Shown here in pieces: positions 45,591 to 54,336 of a stretch of DNA of 64,000 nucleotides; position 1 is the first letter of the stretch, and each line of letters opens with the position of its first letter. Under the pieces are notes generated by a model. The model had not been told where the DNA came from and searched no databases. It saw only the letters and a program-made list of their open reading frames with translations. The position numbers and the translations under genes were made by a program. Origin of the DNA: Planctomycetota bacterium (GTDB taxonomy: Bacteria; Planctomycetota; Planctomycetia; Pirellulales; Lacipirellulaceae); NCBI GenBank assembly GCA_029259915.1, contig JAJDED010000025.1, positions 35,812 through 99,811 on the forward strand, given 5' to 3'.

Positions 45591-47695
45591 GACGTCAAGA
45601 CTCCTTCCTCTTCAAGCATCTCTCGCAAAGTTGCCAGAACATTGCACGAAACAAATATGAAACGATCCACCCCGGCTGCTCGCCAAGCTTCTTCGTTTTG
45701 CCCCGGCTTACCGGCTAAAACGACCGTGCGAGCGCCGGCTGCCTTCAACTTGGGGGCCACCGCAGGAACAAACTCCGGATAAAGCTTGTCGGAGGAACAA
45801 ATCACTGCAATTGCGGCATCGCAATCTGCGAAAGCCTTTTCCGCTGCGTCGGCATCTTGGAAGCCTTCGTTGGTGATGACCCCAAAACCACCCGCTTCGA
45901 AAAAACCCTTCGCGTAGGTCGCGCGAGCCGTGAAATGTGCCACAGGCCCCATGTTTGCCAAGAAGACGCGAGGACGTTGACCGTGTTCAGCCTGCCAGGC
46001 GTCCCCGGCATCGCGGAGTTCCTCGAAGGGCTCGGCAAATCGATGAATTTCCAACGGAGTGATGTTCGTCGCTTCTCGGTGAAAACCAAGTGCATCCGCC
46101 AACTGGCCTAACGTGGCTCCTTCCGCAGCCAATTCAATTGCCCCTGCGACGCTCTGGACATCTGTCGATAACTGCGAGATCGATAACATTTCATCACGTT
46201 GCGATTCAATTCTCTTCGCAGCCGAGTCGCGCAAATCCTGCATATCCAGCGGCGGGTGCTCGATGCGCTCTTCGTCCAAATTGGGAAACTCGCTGACACC
46301 CGTAATCCCCTCTTTCCGCGTAGCAATATCTTTTGCTCGAAGTGCAAAAGCAGAATCGATTTGCTCAGCGGCCCAACCGCTCTCGAGTGCGGGAATCATC
46401 CCCCCCTGGCGCTCGATCTCCTGGAAGATTCCCCAGGCCTTGTTTGCTATTTGGTCGGTAAGATTCTCCAGAAACCAACTCCCTCCCGCAGGATCGATCA
46501 CGCGATGCAGATGCGATTCCTCTTGCAGAATCAAGCCCGTATTGCGAGCCACCCGCCGGCTGAAATTGTCGGTTTGCCCAGTGGCATAGTCGAAGGGAAG
46601 CGACGTGATCGCCTCGGCTCCGCCAATCCCAGCAGCAAAAACACCGACCGTGTTCCGCAAGAGATTCATGTACGGACTATGTCGAGTCAGCACGCGCTCG
46701 CTCGTCCGCGCGTGAACGTGCATGGCTCCCGAGTCCGCCGAGCCTCCACAAGCGTCGACCACACGCGCCCACAACCGTCGGCCCGCGCGTAGCTTGGCAA
46801 TCGAGAGAAAATGGTGCGTGCCAATGCTGATGCGAAACAAAATCTGCCTAGCGGCAGTGTCGATTGACATTCCATTGCCCGTCATCGATCGCAGGTACTG
46901 CACCGCCGTAGCCATTGCAAAGGCAAGGTCTTGCGCAGCGGTCGCTCCAGCGTGATGATACGGCGAAGTGTCGACGCCTACCGCAGTTACCCTGGGATAG
47001 TTCTCCGAAATCCACTTGGCAAGGCTAGACATCTGCGCGAGCGCCGTCTCCAGAGAAACCGGCAGATGCCCCTCTCGTGCGAGTACCGCAAGAGGGTCAG
47101 CATTCATAGCTCCCCGAACGTCGGTCGGCGAAAGTTGGCGCCGCTGCCAAAGGGAAACGAGCAGCGCTGCAGCAGGAAGAAACGCCGCGCCGGCCTCGAA
47201 ACTCATCCCGATCAACGAAAGTTGGACATCGGCTAACGCCCGATCCAAATCGTCGACGTGATAAGCCATCAGCCCGCCATACCCTGCGAGATCGGTGGCT
47301 CGATCATCGTCCGCGTCAAAGCCTGCCCGCGTCGCGCGATCCAAAACCAATAAAAGCGATGAAACACCACCTTCCAAATCCGCGAGTATCGCTTCGTTGG
47401 CAGCCGAGGGCTTGGGGGCGGAATGCTCCTGCCGCAAATCCCAGCCGGTTCGCACCGAGCCCAACTTGCTCGCACCACGAACAAAAGGTGGCCAACCGGG
47501 CAAACCAGAGCCGGCGCCTTCTCCAATTTGATCTTTGCGCGTGTAAACGGGCTGCTGGTCCAGTCCCTCATAGGTGTGGGTCACCAGCTTCTTCTCAAAC
47601 TGCACTCCCTTGAGAGCGGCTTCAGCTAATTCTCTCCACTGGTCGTAGTCAACAGGTGGGAAATCGTTGCGAATTGAAAACTCTGGATCGAGCAT
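45587..47695 (-). CDS. mutA: Methylmalonyl-CoA mutase small subunit
   Basis: 702 aa. The overall fold matches the mutase large subunit, with a degenerate barrel ([12 protein letters not shown], then [15 protein letters not shown] late) and a C-terminal B12-like domain that lacks the DxHxxG histidine: [23 protein letters not shown] stands at that place. This is what is expected of the noncatalytic MutA partner. A homodimeric single-gene mutase is thus excluded for this operon. Confidence 0.92.
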   Translation of the reverse strand: MLDPEFSIRNDFPPVDYDQWRELAEAALKGVQFEKKLVTHTYEGLDQQPVYTRKDQIGEGAGSGLPGWPPFVRGASKLGSVRTGWDLRQEHSAPKPSAANEAILADLEGGVSSLLLVLDRATRAGFDADDDRATDLAGYGGLMAYHVDDLDRALADVQLSLIGMSFEAGAAFLPAAALLVSLWQRRQLSPTDVRGAMNADPLAVLAREGHLPVSLETALAQMSSLAKWISENYPRVTAVGVDTSPYHHAGATAAQDLAFAMATAVQYLRSMTGNGMSIDTAARQILFRISIGTHHFLSIAKLRAGRRLWARVVDACGGSADSGAMHVHARTSERVLTRHSPYMNLLRNTVGVFAAGIGGAEAITSLPFDYATGQTDNFSRRVARNTGLILQEESHLHRVIDPAGGSWFLENLTDQIANKAWGIFQEIERQGGMIPALESGWAAEQIDSAFALRAKDIATRKEGITGVSEFPNLDEERIEHPPLDMQDLRDSAAKRIESQRDEMLSISQLSTDVQSVAGAIELAAEGATLGQLADALGFHREATNITPLEIHRFAEPFEELRDAGDAWQAEHGQRPRVFLANMGPVAHFTARATYAKGFFEAGGFGVITNEGFQDADAAEKAFADCDAAIAVICSSDKLYPEFVPAVAPKLKAAGARTVVLAGKPGQNEEAWRAAGVDRFIFVSCNVLATLREMLEEEGVLTS

Positions 47696-47724
47696 GTTTT
47701 TTCGTCATCAACTTTAATTCGTTG

Positions 47725-48153
47725 TCAGCTAGTTTCGTTATTGGCTGCTGCGGTCTCGCAAAGTTCCGTGAGCACACCGTGAGTACTCTTCGGATGGAGA
47801 AAAGCGATTTGCATTTGATGCGAGCCGGTTCGTGGCTGGTCGTCGATCATTTGCAATCCTGATTGTTTCAATTGGTCGATCCTGGCTTGGATGTCGTCGA
47901 CCGTGAAAGCCAGATGATGCAATCCCTCGCCCCGCTTGTCAAGAAACTTCGCAATCGGACCCTCCGAATCCGTCGGTTCCAACAATTCAAGCCGCACATT
48001 GTCGACGCGAAAGAATCCAACTCGGACTTTCTGACTCGGGACATCTTCATAACCTTCAAACTCTGCGCCTAGCGCGTCTTCGTAGAATGGCCGCTGTGCT
48101 TCGATCGAATGTACCGCGATACCGATGTGGTTCAATGATTTTACGGTTCCCAT
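47725..48153 (-). CDS. mce: Methylmalonyl-CoA epimerase
   Basis: 142 aa, a complete vicinal-oxygen-chelate protein: NHIGIAVHSIEAQRPFYEDALGAEF at the start gives a metal-binding His, and GEGLHHLAFTVDDI with LLEPTDSEGPIAKFL in the middle the others, closing with AFLHPKSTHGVLTELCE. It converts (S)- and (R)-methylmalonyl-CoA, linking carboxylase and mutase. Glyoxalase-family members share this fold, but the gene neighbourhood and these motifs favour the epimerase. Confidence 0.94.
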   Translation of the reverse strand: MGTVKSLNHIGIAVHSIEAQRPFYEDALGAEFEGYEDVPSQKVRVGFFRVDNVRLELLEPTDSEGPIAKFLDKRGEGLHHLAFTVDDIQARIDQLKQSGLQMIDDQPRTGSHQMQIAFLHPKSTHGVLTELCETAAANNETS

Positions 48154-48189
48154 GATCCATTTCTTTCATGCTGTAAGAACTCGGAGCCC

Positions 48190-48585
48190 TCATTCGAACT
48201 CTACTAAAGTCTGCCTCACTTGGACCGGACCGCCAGCTTCAGCATGGACCTTGGCAACTTTTCCCGCATGTGGCGAAGTCAGGACTGTTTCCATTTTCAT
48301 GGCCTCCACCACCAGCAATTCATCATTCTCTTGTACCGACTGTCCCACTTGGACAGCCACACGCACAACCACTCCCGAGATCGGACTGCGGAAAACTTTG
48401 CTTTCATCCACTGTCCCGTCAGCAGGCGCGGGTGATTTCGCTGCGACAGGCGTTTCTGGGGCAATACGCGCAGCCAGTGTTGGTTGGCTACCAGGTGGTA
48501 GTTGCCCCCGATGCTGTTGATCCTGCTCGATAACTTCGGCCTCGACCTCGTAGGTCTTGCCGTCAACGGTAATCCGTAATTTCAA
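48190..48585 (-). CDS. mmdC: Biotin carrier subunit of the Na+-translocating decarboxylase
   Basis: 131 aa. An N-terminal beta hairpin (KLRITVDGKTYEVEAEVIE), a Pro/Ala-rich flexible linker (about 28-62), and a biotinyl domain with biotin on K97 in EAMKMET. It shuttles the carboxyl group from the carboxyltransferase to the membrane beta subunit. The first gene of the minus-strand decarboxylase/mutase run, 36 bases before the epimerase. Confidence 0.93.
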   Translation of the reverse strand: MKLRITVDGKTYEVEAEVIEQDQQHRGQLPPGSQPTLAARIAPETPVAAKSPAPADGTVDESKVFRSPISGVVVRVAVQVGQSVQENDELLVVEAMKMETVLTSPHAGKVAKVHAEAGGPVQVRQTLVEFE

Positions 48586-48640
48586 TCTAAACTCCTCGTC
48601 GAAGTGAATCAGGAATTCATATCCAGTGGGGCCATTTTCC

Positions 48641-50134
48641 CTACGCCAATTCCTCGCCCCTTCGGCAAACGTCCAAGAAATCTAGGCCTTGCCCCATCCA
48701 GAACCGAGTGACGGACGAGGGGTAGCTCAGTATCGCCTTTGTGAGGTCAAAATTCGAGAGGCGCGTGGAGAATTCGCGCGAATTTGGCGATGCAAACCAT
48801 CGGAAAGGCCACTCCATCGCCAGATGTTGGACAAACCGTACCGACAACACCCGATCGAAAGCCTCAGCACTTGCCCCCACTTCAGCCACAACCCCTTCCA
48901 ACGTGTAGAGCGACTTGCGGAACATCATCAGATCGAGTTTCAATCGAAGCCCTGCATCCTGCACGACCTCGTCCAACATGCCAACCAGCCAAGTGAGCCC
49001 AGGGAACTGTCCCCGGCGGAGTTTTCTAAGCGAACCTTCGATAATCAACCGCAGCTTGGTCTGATCGACGTCACCTCGTTCGGCCATCTGATTCAGAACT
49101 TCGGCCATCCGCAGTCCATCTTGCGCGACAGCGCCGAGCAGAATCTGCACGATGGCAATTCTTGTTTGCTCGTCAAGCCAACCGACGAGGCTCCAATCGA
49201 GAATCGCTAGCCGACCGTCTGTCGTAAAAAACAGGTTGCCGGCATGAGGATCGCAGTGGAACAAGGCTCGGCTTTGCCTGGCGAAGATGGGTTGAGCAAT
49301 GGTGGCGTCGACAATTAGTTCCGCTAAGCGGAGTCTGTCGCTGGTCTCGGTAAATTGGTGGCTGGTGACTTTGCTGCCCCAAACGCGCTCCATGGCGGTA
49401 ACGCGAGGCGTGCAGCAATCGATGAGCCCGGGAATCTGCACGCGCGGTTCCTCGGCATAGAATTCCTTCGCCGCGGAGAGATTGTTCTGCTCCACATCGA
49501 GTCGAATTTCTTCCAACAGCTTGTCGCGAACTTGCTGAAAGGCCTCTTGGTAATCTAAATGGGGAATCTGCAAATCATCGCATCGCTCGTCGAGATAAAT
49601 TCCAACACTCCCCAAGAGTTCCAGTTCCTCTCCGAGAAGCTCTTCGATATGCGGCTTCAGAATTTTGAAGACGCCATCCTGTTTTTCTTTGGAACTCTCT
49701 TTGAGAAAAGGAATTACCACCGCGACGCTGGCTTCCGCCACAGCAGGAGGAGCCAAGGCAATTCCCAGCCGATCGAGCGGATCCAGCTCTTTGCCGAGAA
49801 TCTGCTGGATCGTTTCCAAAGACACGCTAGGCGGCAACGACTCCAGTTGCCGAAGCTCATGCCGCAACTCTGGCGAAAGGCGCTGATCTCTGGCCAACAC
49901 TTGACCGATTTTGTGTAGCACTGGACAACCGCGCGCCAACAATCCCAGCCGTTCGGAGATTCCAACCGCTGGGCTGAGGGATGCCTGCTGCGAAAACAAG
50001 AGCGCTTGCCGCGATTCCGGCAACCCTTCTAAGAAAACCGCCAAGCCATCGCTAACTGGTTTTGCAAAGTGCGATCTGTCTGCGGGCAAAAGCGCGGCGA
50101 GAGCATTCTCATCGAGCAGGCTGTGCCAGTTCAT
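48641..50134 (-). CDS. ABC1/UbiB-family atypical kinase
   Basis: 497 aa from ATG 50134 (MNWHSLLDENA); the frame extends upstream to 50320 but that overlaps the PHA synthase gene. ABC1-type features are the LHKIGQVLARDQRLSPELRHELRQLES (KxGQ) block near 80, PPAVAEASVAVVI (AxAS motif) near 138, FHCDPHAGNLFF catalytic loop near 311 and LAILDWSLVGWL metal-binding loop near 327. These proteins act in quinone biosynthesis or other lipid-linked processes. Lying 17 bases after a PHA synthase gene, it may have a role in polymer metabolism, but this is only position-based. Confidence 0.8.
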   Translation of the reverse strand: MNWHSLLDENALAALLPADRSHFAKPVSDGLAVFLEGLPESRQALLFSQQASLSPAVGISERLGLLARGCPVLHKIGQVLARDQRLSPELRHELRQLESLPPSVSLETIQQILGKELDPLDRLGIALAPPAVAEASVAVVIPFLKESSKEKQDGVFKILKPHIEELLGEELELLGSVGIYLDERCDDLQIPHLDYQEAFQQVRDKLLEEIRLDVEQNNLSAAKEFYAEEPRVQIPGLIDCCTPRVTAMERVWGSKVTSHQFTETSDRLRLAELIVDATIAQPIFARQSRALFHCDPHAGNLFFTTDGRLAILDWSLVGWLDEQTRIAIVQILLGAVAQDGLRMAEVLNQMAERGDVDQTKLRLIIEGSLRKLRRGQFPGLTWLVGMLDEVVQDAGLRLKLDLMMFRKSLYTLEGVVAEVGASAEAFDRVLSVRFVQHLAMEWPFRWFASPNSREFSTRLSNFDLTKAILSYPSSVTRFWMGQGLDFLDVCRRGEELA

Positions 50135-50151
50135 CGATGCTGCCTTTCTGA

Positions 50152-51264
50152 CTACCCATCGCCTGCCAGTTCCGACCTTGATGCCAGCCATTCGTCGAGG
50201 TGCGGCCAGGTTTTCTTTTCCGCACCACGTCCAGCCATGATTCCAATATGACCGCCCCTCACGTGGAAGAGTTCCTTGTCTTGGCTGCCGACCAAATCCA
50301 TCACCCCTTCGGACTGGCAAGGCGGCGTGATGTGGTCCCCCTCGGCAATCACATTGAAGAGACTTGCCGTCAGCCGGCTCAAATCGACGTGCTCGCCCCT
50401 GATCTTCAGCGTTCCCTCGATCAATTTATTTTCTTTGTAAAATTCGTTGATCAATTGTTGATAAGCAGCGCCGGCCATGGGAATCGTATCGCGCACCCAC
50501 GTGTTCATGGCGTGCCAAGCCGTGGTTCTGCTGGGATCTTCGATATTGTCCCACAGCATGGTGTACGTGCCCAAGTAATTTTCAACAGGCTTGAGCATTT
50601 TTGCACCACTGTCGATCATCTCCCCCGGCACGTTGCCAAAGGCTTCGACAATCGACTCGGGCTTAAAGCTCGGATCGCTCGTCCACCGGCTGAAGCCACT
50701 CGATTTCTTATCGGAAAAGTCGAGTGGCGCGGTCAGTAAGATCAAGTTCCGCAAACCATCATCGGGACGGAGAGAAGCATAGATCGTACAAATCAGCGCC
50801 CCCAGGCACCAACCGAGCATGCTGAACTCGTTGGCTCCCGAAACAGACTTTAGTTTACGAACAACTCGCGGCAAATACTCGAGGGCATAATCATCAAACT
50901 TAAGATTCTTATCCTCCGGTCCCGGCGCACCCCAATCGAGCAAGTACAGGTCGTACCCTTTCTCAAGCATGTACTCGACAAAGCTATGTCCCGGACGCAA
51001 ATCGAGCACATGCGGTCGATTCATGATCGCGAAAACAAGCAAGAGCGGGATGCCATGGCGCTCCTCTTCGGGAACGACCGGGGTGTAGCGGTACAATTTG
51101 GCTTTGTTAAGAGTCCAGATCAGTTCTTTCGGCGTTTGTGCAATATCTGCGTCGGTGTTTACTAGCCGATTAAACGTCTGGGCATTTTGTGCCACGCCAT
51201 GCCACGCATCACAAACTTCCGAGAACGTGGGCAACTTCAACTCGCCATTTTCAGTTTGGTTCAT
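50152..51264 (-). CDS. phaC: Class III-type PHA synthase catalytic subunit
   Basis: 370 aa, a size typical of class III PhaC. The lipase-box-like GWCLGA has the nucleophile C153. The PHA-synthase region PHVLDLRPGHSFVEYMLEKGYDLYLLDWG precedes it, the Asp is in NVIAEGDHITPP and the His in VRGGHIGIMAGR. It polymerises (R)-3-hydroxyacyl-CoA at the granule surface. A PhaE-like gene lies 33 bases upstream, then PhaB and PhaA, a complete synthesis cluster. Confidence 0.93.
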   Translation of the reverse strand: MNQTENGELKLPTFSEVCDAWHGVAQNAQTFNRLVNTDADIAQTPKELIWTLNKAKLYRYTPVVPEEERHGIPLLLVFAIMNRPHVLDLRPGHSFVEYMLEKGYDLYLLDWGAPGPEDKNLKFDDYALEYLPRVVRKLKSVSGANEFSMLGWCLGALICTIYASLRPDDGLRNLILLTAPLDFSDKKSSGFSRWTSDPSFKPESIVEAFGNVPGEMIDSGAKMLKPVENYLGTYTMLWDNIEDPSRTTAWHAMNTWVRDTIPMAGAAYQQLINEFYKENKLIEGTLKIRGEHVDLSRLTASLFNVIAEGDHITPPCQSEGVMDLVGSQDKELFHVRGGHIGIMAGRGAEKKTWPHLDEWLASRSELAGDG

Positions 51265-51297
51265 CTTGAGTTCCTGACGGCAGTTTGCCTATCGCTG

Positions 51298-51633
51298 CTA
51301 CTTTATCTTGCTTAAAAACAGATCCAGCTTTGCATCCAGGTCGTCCAGCCGCATTTCGATGTTGGTCAATCTCTCGTTCAAGCCAGAAATGTCGTTTAGC
51401 GAGGGAAGATTGAGATTCGCCAAAGCCTGCGACATGCTTTTTTCCATGACCTTACGGAACGGGGCAGAGCTAGAGAGCCACGCATCTAGCATCTTGCCCG
51501 TAGACTCCGCATAAGCATCGGTGTGGACGAGTTCGCCCATCATCTTTGCCCAGGCATCCATGTTCGAATCACGCATTCCTTTGAGCATTCCTGTGGGATC
51601 GAACGGATTGAATGTTTCTTTGGAGTCTCCCAT
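51298..51633 (-). CDS. phaE: Short PhaE-like subunit of the PHA synthase
   Basis: 111 aa, helical and amphipathic, opening with a NPFDPTGMLKGMRDSNMDAWAK segment and closing with a heptad-like coil (ISGLNERLTNIEMRLDDLDAKLDLFL). This is the C-terminal pattern of PhaE/PhaR-type PHA synthase subunits. At 111 aa it is about one third of the usual PhaE length, so it may be a minimal activator. Position directly before phaC is the main evidence. A small phasin is an alternative. Confidence 0.65.
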   Translation of the reverse strand: MGDSKETFNPFDPTGMLKGMRDSNMDAWAKMMGELVHTDAYAESTGKMLDAWLSSSAPFRKVMEKSMSQALANLNLPSLNDISGLNERLTNIEMRLDDLDAKLDLFLSKIK

Positions 51634-51713
51634 GTCATCCTCATTTACGTTTTCTAGCCGAGCCAGGGCATTTCAAGCCCTGGCTCTTTGACGAAGTGAC
51701 GGTACTACCGACA

Positions 51714-52457
51714 CTACATATACGCTCCACCATTGACATTGATTTGCTGGCCCGTGATGTAATCGCCATCGGCAATCAGAAAAACCACCGCCTTCGCGAT
51801 TTCTTCAGGCTTTCCGAACCGACCCATTGGTATGCGTTTTTTGATCGAGTCCTGGATATTCTCAGGTACCTCGGCAAACATGTCGGTGTCTGTAAAACCA
51901 GGCGACACGGTGTTGACCGTGATATTGGCTTGTGCCAACTCCACCGCGGCAGTTTTGGTGAAGGCGATGATGCCTCCCTTACTGGCACTGTAGTTGGCCT
52001 GGCCGAAAGCTCCGATCTGACCGTTCATCGAACTGATGTTAACGATGCGCCCAAACTTCGCGTCCGTCATGATAGGAATCGCCGCAGAAGTACAGTAAAA
52101 GTAACCGTTTAGATTGGTCGCGATCACCTCTTCCCACTGCTCGTCATTCATCTTGCGTAACGAACGATCGCGTGTGATACCAGCGTTGTTGACCAGAATG
52201 TCGAGTCTTCCGAATTCTTTCGCGACATCTGCGACCATCTCCCGGGCCGCCGCTGAATCGGACAAATTTGCCTTGGCAAGCATAGCCGACCCACCCAGCT
52301 TGCTAATCTCATCAGCCACTGCTTGCGCTTTGGCATCGCTACTTTGATAATTCACTGCAACCCTGGCGCCTTCTTGAGCCAATTGCAAAGCAATTGCTCG
52401 CCCAATTCCCCGTGAGGCGCCAGTCACTAAGGCAGTCTTTCCATCCAACCGTCCCAT
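51714..52457 (-). CDS. phaB: Acetoacetyl-CoA reductase / FabG-type short-chain reductase
   Basis: 247 aa, ATG 52457 with AGGAGAG. Rossmann TGASRGIGRAIA (about 12-23), NNAGITRD near 90, catalytic Ser in NISSMNGQ, and Y-x3-K in NYSASKGG near 155, ending GQQINVNGGAYM. In this setting it makes (R)-3-hydroxybutyryl-CoA from acetoacetyl-CoA with NADPH. The TGASRGIGR and NVNGG motifs are shared with FabG, so an ACP substrate cannot be ruled out; the phaA-phaE-phaC neighbours favour PhaB. Confidence 0.85.
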   Translation of the reverse strand: MGRLDGKTALVTGASRGIGRAIALQLAQEGARVAVNYQSSDAKAQAVADEISKLGGSAMLAKANLSDSAAAREMVADVAKEFGRLDILVNNAGITRDRSLRKMNDEQWEEVIATNLNGYFYCTSAAIPIMTDAKFGRIVNISSMNGQIGAFGQANYSASKGGIIAFTKTAAVELAQANITVNTVSPGFTDTDMFAEVPENIQDSIKKRIPMGRFGKPEEIAKAVVFLIADGDYITGQQINVNGGAYM

Positions 52458-52514
52458 CGTAATCTCTCCTATTATATTTTAGTTCAAGTTCTTAGTTCAA
52501 AACCCGGTTTGCCG

Positions 52515-53696
52515 TTACTCACGTTCAAACAACGCGGCAATGCCTTGCCCACCGCCGATGCACATGGTGACGATCGCCCGTTTTCCACCAATGCGCTTCA
52601 GCTCGTAGAGTGCCTTGATCGTGAGAATCGTACCCGTCGCACCAATGGGGTGACCGAGAGAGATTCCGCTCCCGTTGGGATTGGTTCGATCGGCAGGTAA
52701 CTCGAGCGTGCGACACACGGCCAACGCCTGTGCGGCAAAGGCTTCGTTGACTTCCAGTACATCGATGTCGTCCAGAGACAGGCCCGTCTTTTCTAGCAGA
52801 GAACGCACGGCAGGTATCGGGCCGATGCCCATCAGCTTGGGATCAACACCTGCGTAGGTGTAGGCGACGAGTCGCGCGAGAGGTTGAATCCCGCGCGCGA
52901 GCGCTTTTTCGCGATCCATCAACACTACCGCTGCCGCCGCATCGTTGATACTCGAAGAATTTCCTGCCGTAACCGTGCCCGATTTATCGAATACCGGCCG
53001 CAATTTCCCCAACTTTTCCACCGAGCTGTCGGGCCGCACGGTTTCGTCGGCGTCAAACAGCTTGGTGTCTCTCTTGACTCTAATCTCGACTGGAACAATC
53101 TGCTCTTTGAAATAGCCGTTCTCAATCGCCCTGGCGGCTCGCTGGTGGCTTTCAACAGCGAGGGCGTCCTGGTCCTCGCGTGTGATACCGAACTTCTTGG
53201 CAACATTCTCGGCGGTCACGCCCATGTGCGTGTCTTCGAACGGATCGCTCAACGCGGCGACCATCGAGTCGACCAACGTCGTATCATTCATTCGGGCGCC
53301 CCAACGCATACTCGGCGAGAAATAGGGGCTTCGGCTCATGTTTTCAGCCCCGCCGGCCACCGTCGTGTCGGCATCACCGAGCATGATGGCTTGAGCCGCG
53401 GTAATGACCGCTTGGAGCCCGCTCCCGCACAGACGATTCAACGTTAGGGCGGGAGTTTCGACCGGCAGGCCACCGTTGATGGCCGCGACACGCGCCAAGT
53501 AATGGTCGTGTGCGTCGGTATGAATGATGTTTCCGAAAACGACGTGCCCTACTTCTTTGGGCTCGATTTCAGCCCGGCTGACCACTTCCTTCACGCACCG
53601 AGCGGCCAAATCGCTAGGAGAAATATCTTGTAGACTGCCGCCGTACCCTCCTATAGGTGTCCGAGTGCCACTGACAACTACCACCTCGCGTACCAT
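52515..53696 (-). CDS. phaA: Acetyl-CoA C-acetyltransferase (beta-ketothiolase)
   Basis: 393 aa from ATG 53696, ribosome-binding site AGGAGGG. The acylated cysteine is in LNRLCGSGLQAV near 88, the HPIGATG histidine loop near 347, and the final CIGGGQG holds the second catalytic Cys. Condenses two acetyl-CoA, or acetyl-CoA with propionyl-CoA, to 3-ketoacyl-CoA, the first step of PHA synthesis; the reverse is degradative. First gene of the phaA-phaB-phaE-phaC-ABC1 run. Confidence 0.93.
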   Translation of the reverse strand: MVREVVVVSGTRTPIGGYGGSLQDISPSDLAARCVKEVVSRAEIEPKEVGHVVFGNIIHTDAHDHYLARVAAINGGLPVETPALTLNRLCGSGLQAVITAAQAIMLGDADTTVAGGAENMSRSPYFSPSMRWGARMNDTTLVDSMVAALSDPFEDTHMGVTAENVAKKFGITREDQDALAVESHQRAARAIENGYFKEQIVPVEIRVKRDTKLFDADETVRPDSSVEKLGKLRPVFDKSGTVTAGNSSSINDAAAAVVLMDREKALARGIQPLARLVAYTYAGVDPKLMGIGPIPAVRSLLEKTGLSLDDIDVLEVNEAFAAQALAVCRTLELPADRTNPNGSGISLGHPIGATGTILTIKALYELKRIGGKRAIVTMCIGGGQGIAALFERE

Positions 53697-54336
53697 CACA
53701 ATCCCTCCTGATTTATGGCTCCCTTGGAAGCCTACCTTGTTGTTTTACTCAGCCGTTGGTTCTCTGCAGTCGTAGCCAGAAAACAACCGCAACTTTCGTG
53801 CCGTGCCGCTCGTATACGCTGTGGGTTTTGATGGTGCCAATTAGCAGCAGGACTAGTCGACACTTAGGCCGATGCGTAAATTTGAACAGAAACAACGGGC
53901 TTTGTCCCCCGTGCGATATTAGCGCATGACCGACATCGGTGTGAGCAGAATCGCACACCTCTGGTGTGAAGAAACGTCGCACACCTCAAGTGTGCGGAAT
54001 GTGCGCGGCAAAGATTTCAGACTTTAATTAAGACTAGGATGTAGCATTTCGCTCACCGATTTGAATTGTCTGGCTGATTTGTACTCAAATAAGTGCTTCC
54101 ATCTATCCTTGGTTTCAAATATGAGAATGTACTAAGAAACTTTGTTTCATACAGAATCACGCCCACCTCCTAATCTCAATGGCCGCTGGAACAAGATTTG
54201 CTTCTTCAAACAGGTTTGGTAATTAAACGACTTCCGCAATGCACGTACCAGTTGTCGATATTTAGACAATAACTAGCGTGTAATACGTGCCTCTTCTTGC
54301 CACTCGGGACAAGACAAATCAGCTGGAGAATCTCGC
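53697..54336. other. Divergent intergenic region between phaA and the PFOR gene
   Basis: About 640 bases without a recognisable gene. It contains the paired hairpins at 53954-53996 (separate entry) and then an AT-rich stretch (about 54010-54290) where the PFOR promoter must lie. No confident -35/-10 pair was picked, and no RNA gene. Confidence 0.5.
53943..53996. repeat. Two tandem near-identical palindromes
   Basis: CACACC tct GGTGTG (53954-53968) and CGCACAC ctcaa GTGTGCG (53978-53996) are both perfect stems and share the frame CGCACACCTC..GTGTG, so they are tandem copies. A further GGTGTG half lies just before (53938-53943). They could be operators for a dimeric regulator controlling the divergent phaA or PFOR genes, or RNA hairpins. 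Confidence 0.5.

Noticed and set aside
49959..50320. Longer start for the ABC1-kinase gene at 50320
   Set aside because: The extra 62 residues overlap the PHA synthase coding region and have no kinase-family character; ATG 50134 is preferred.
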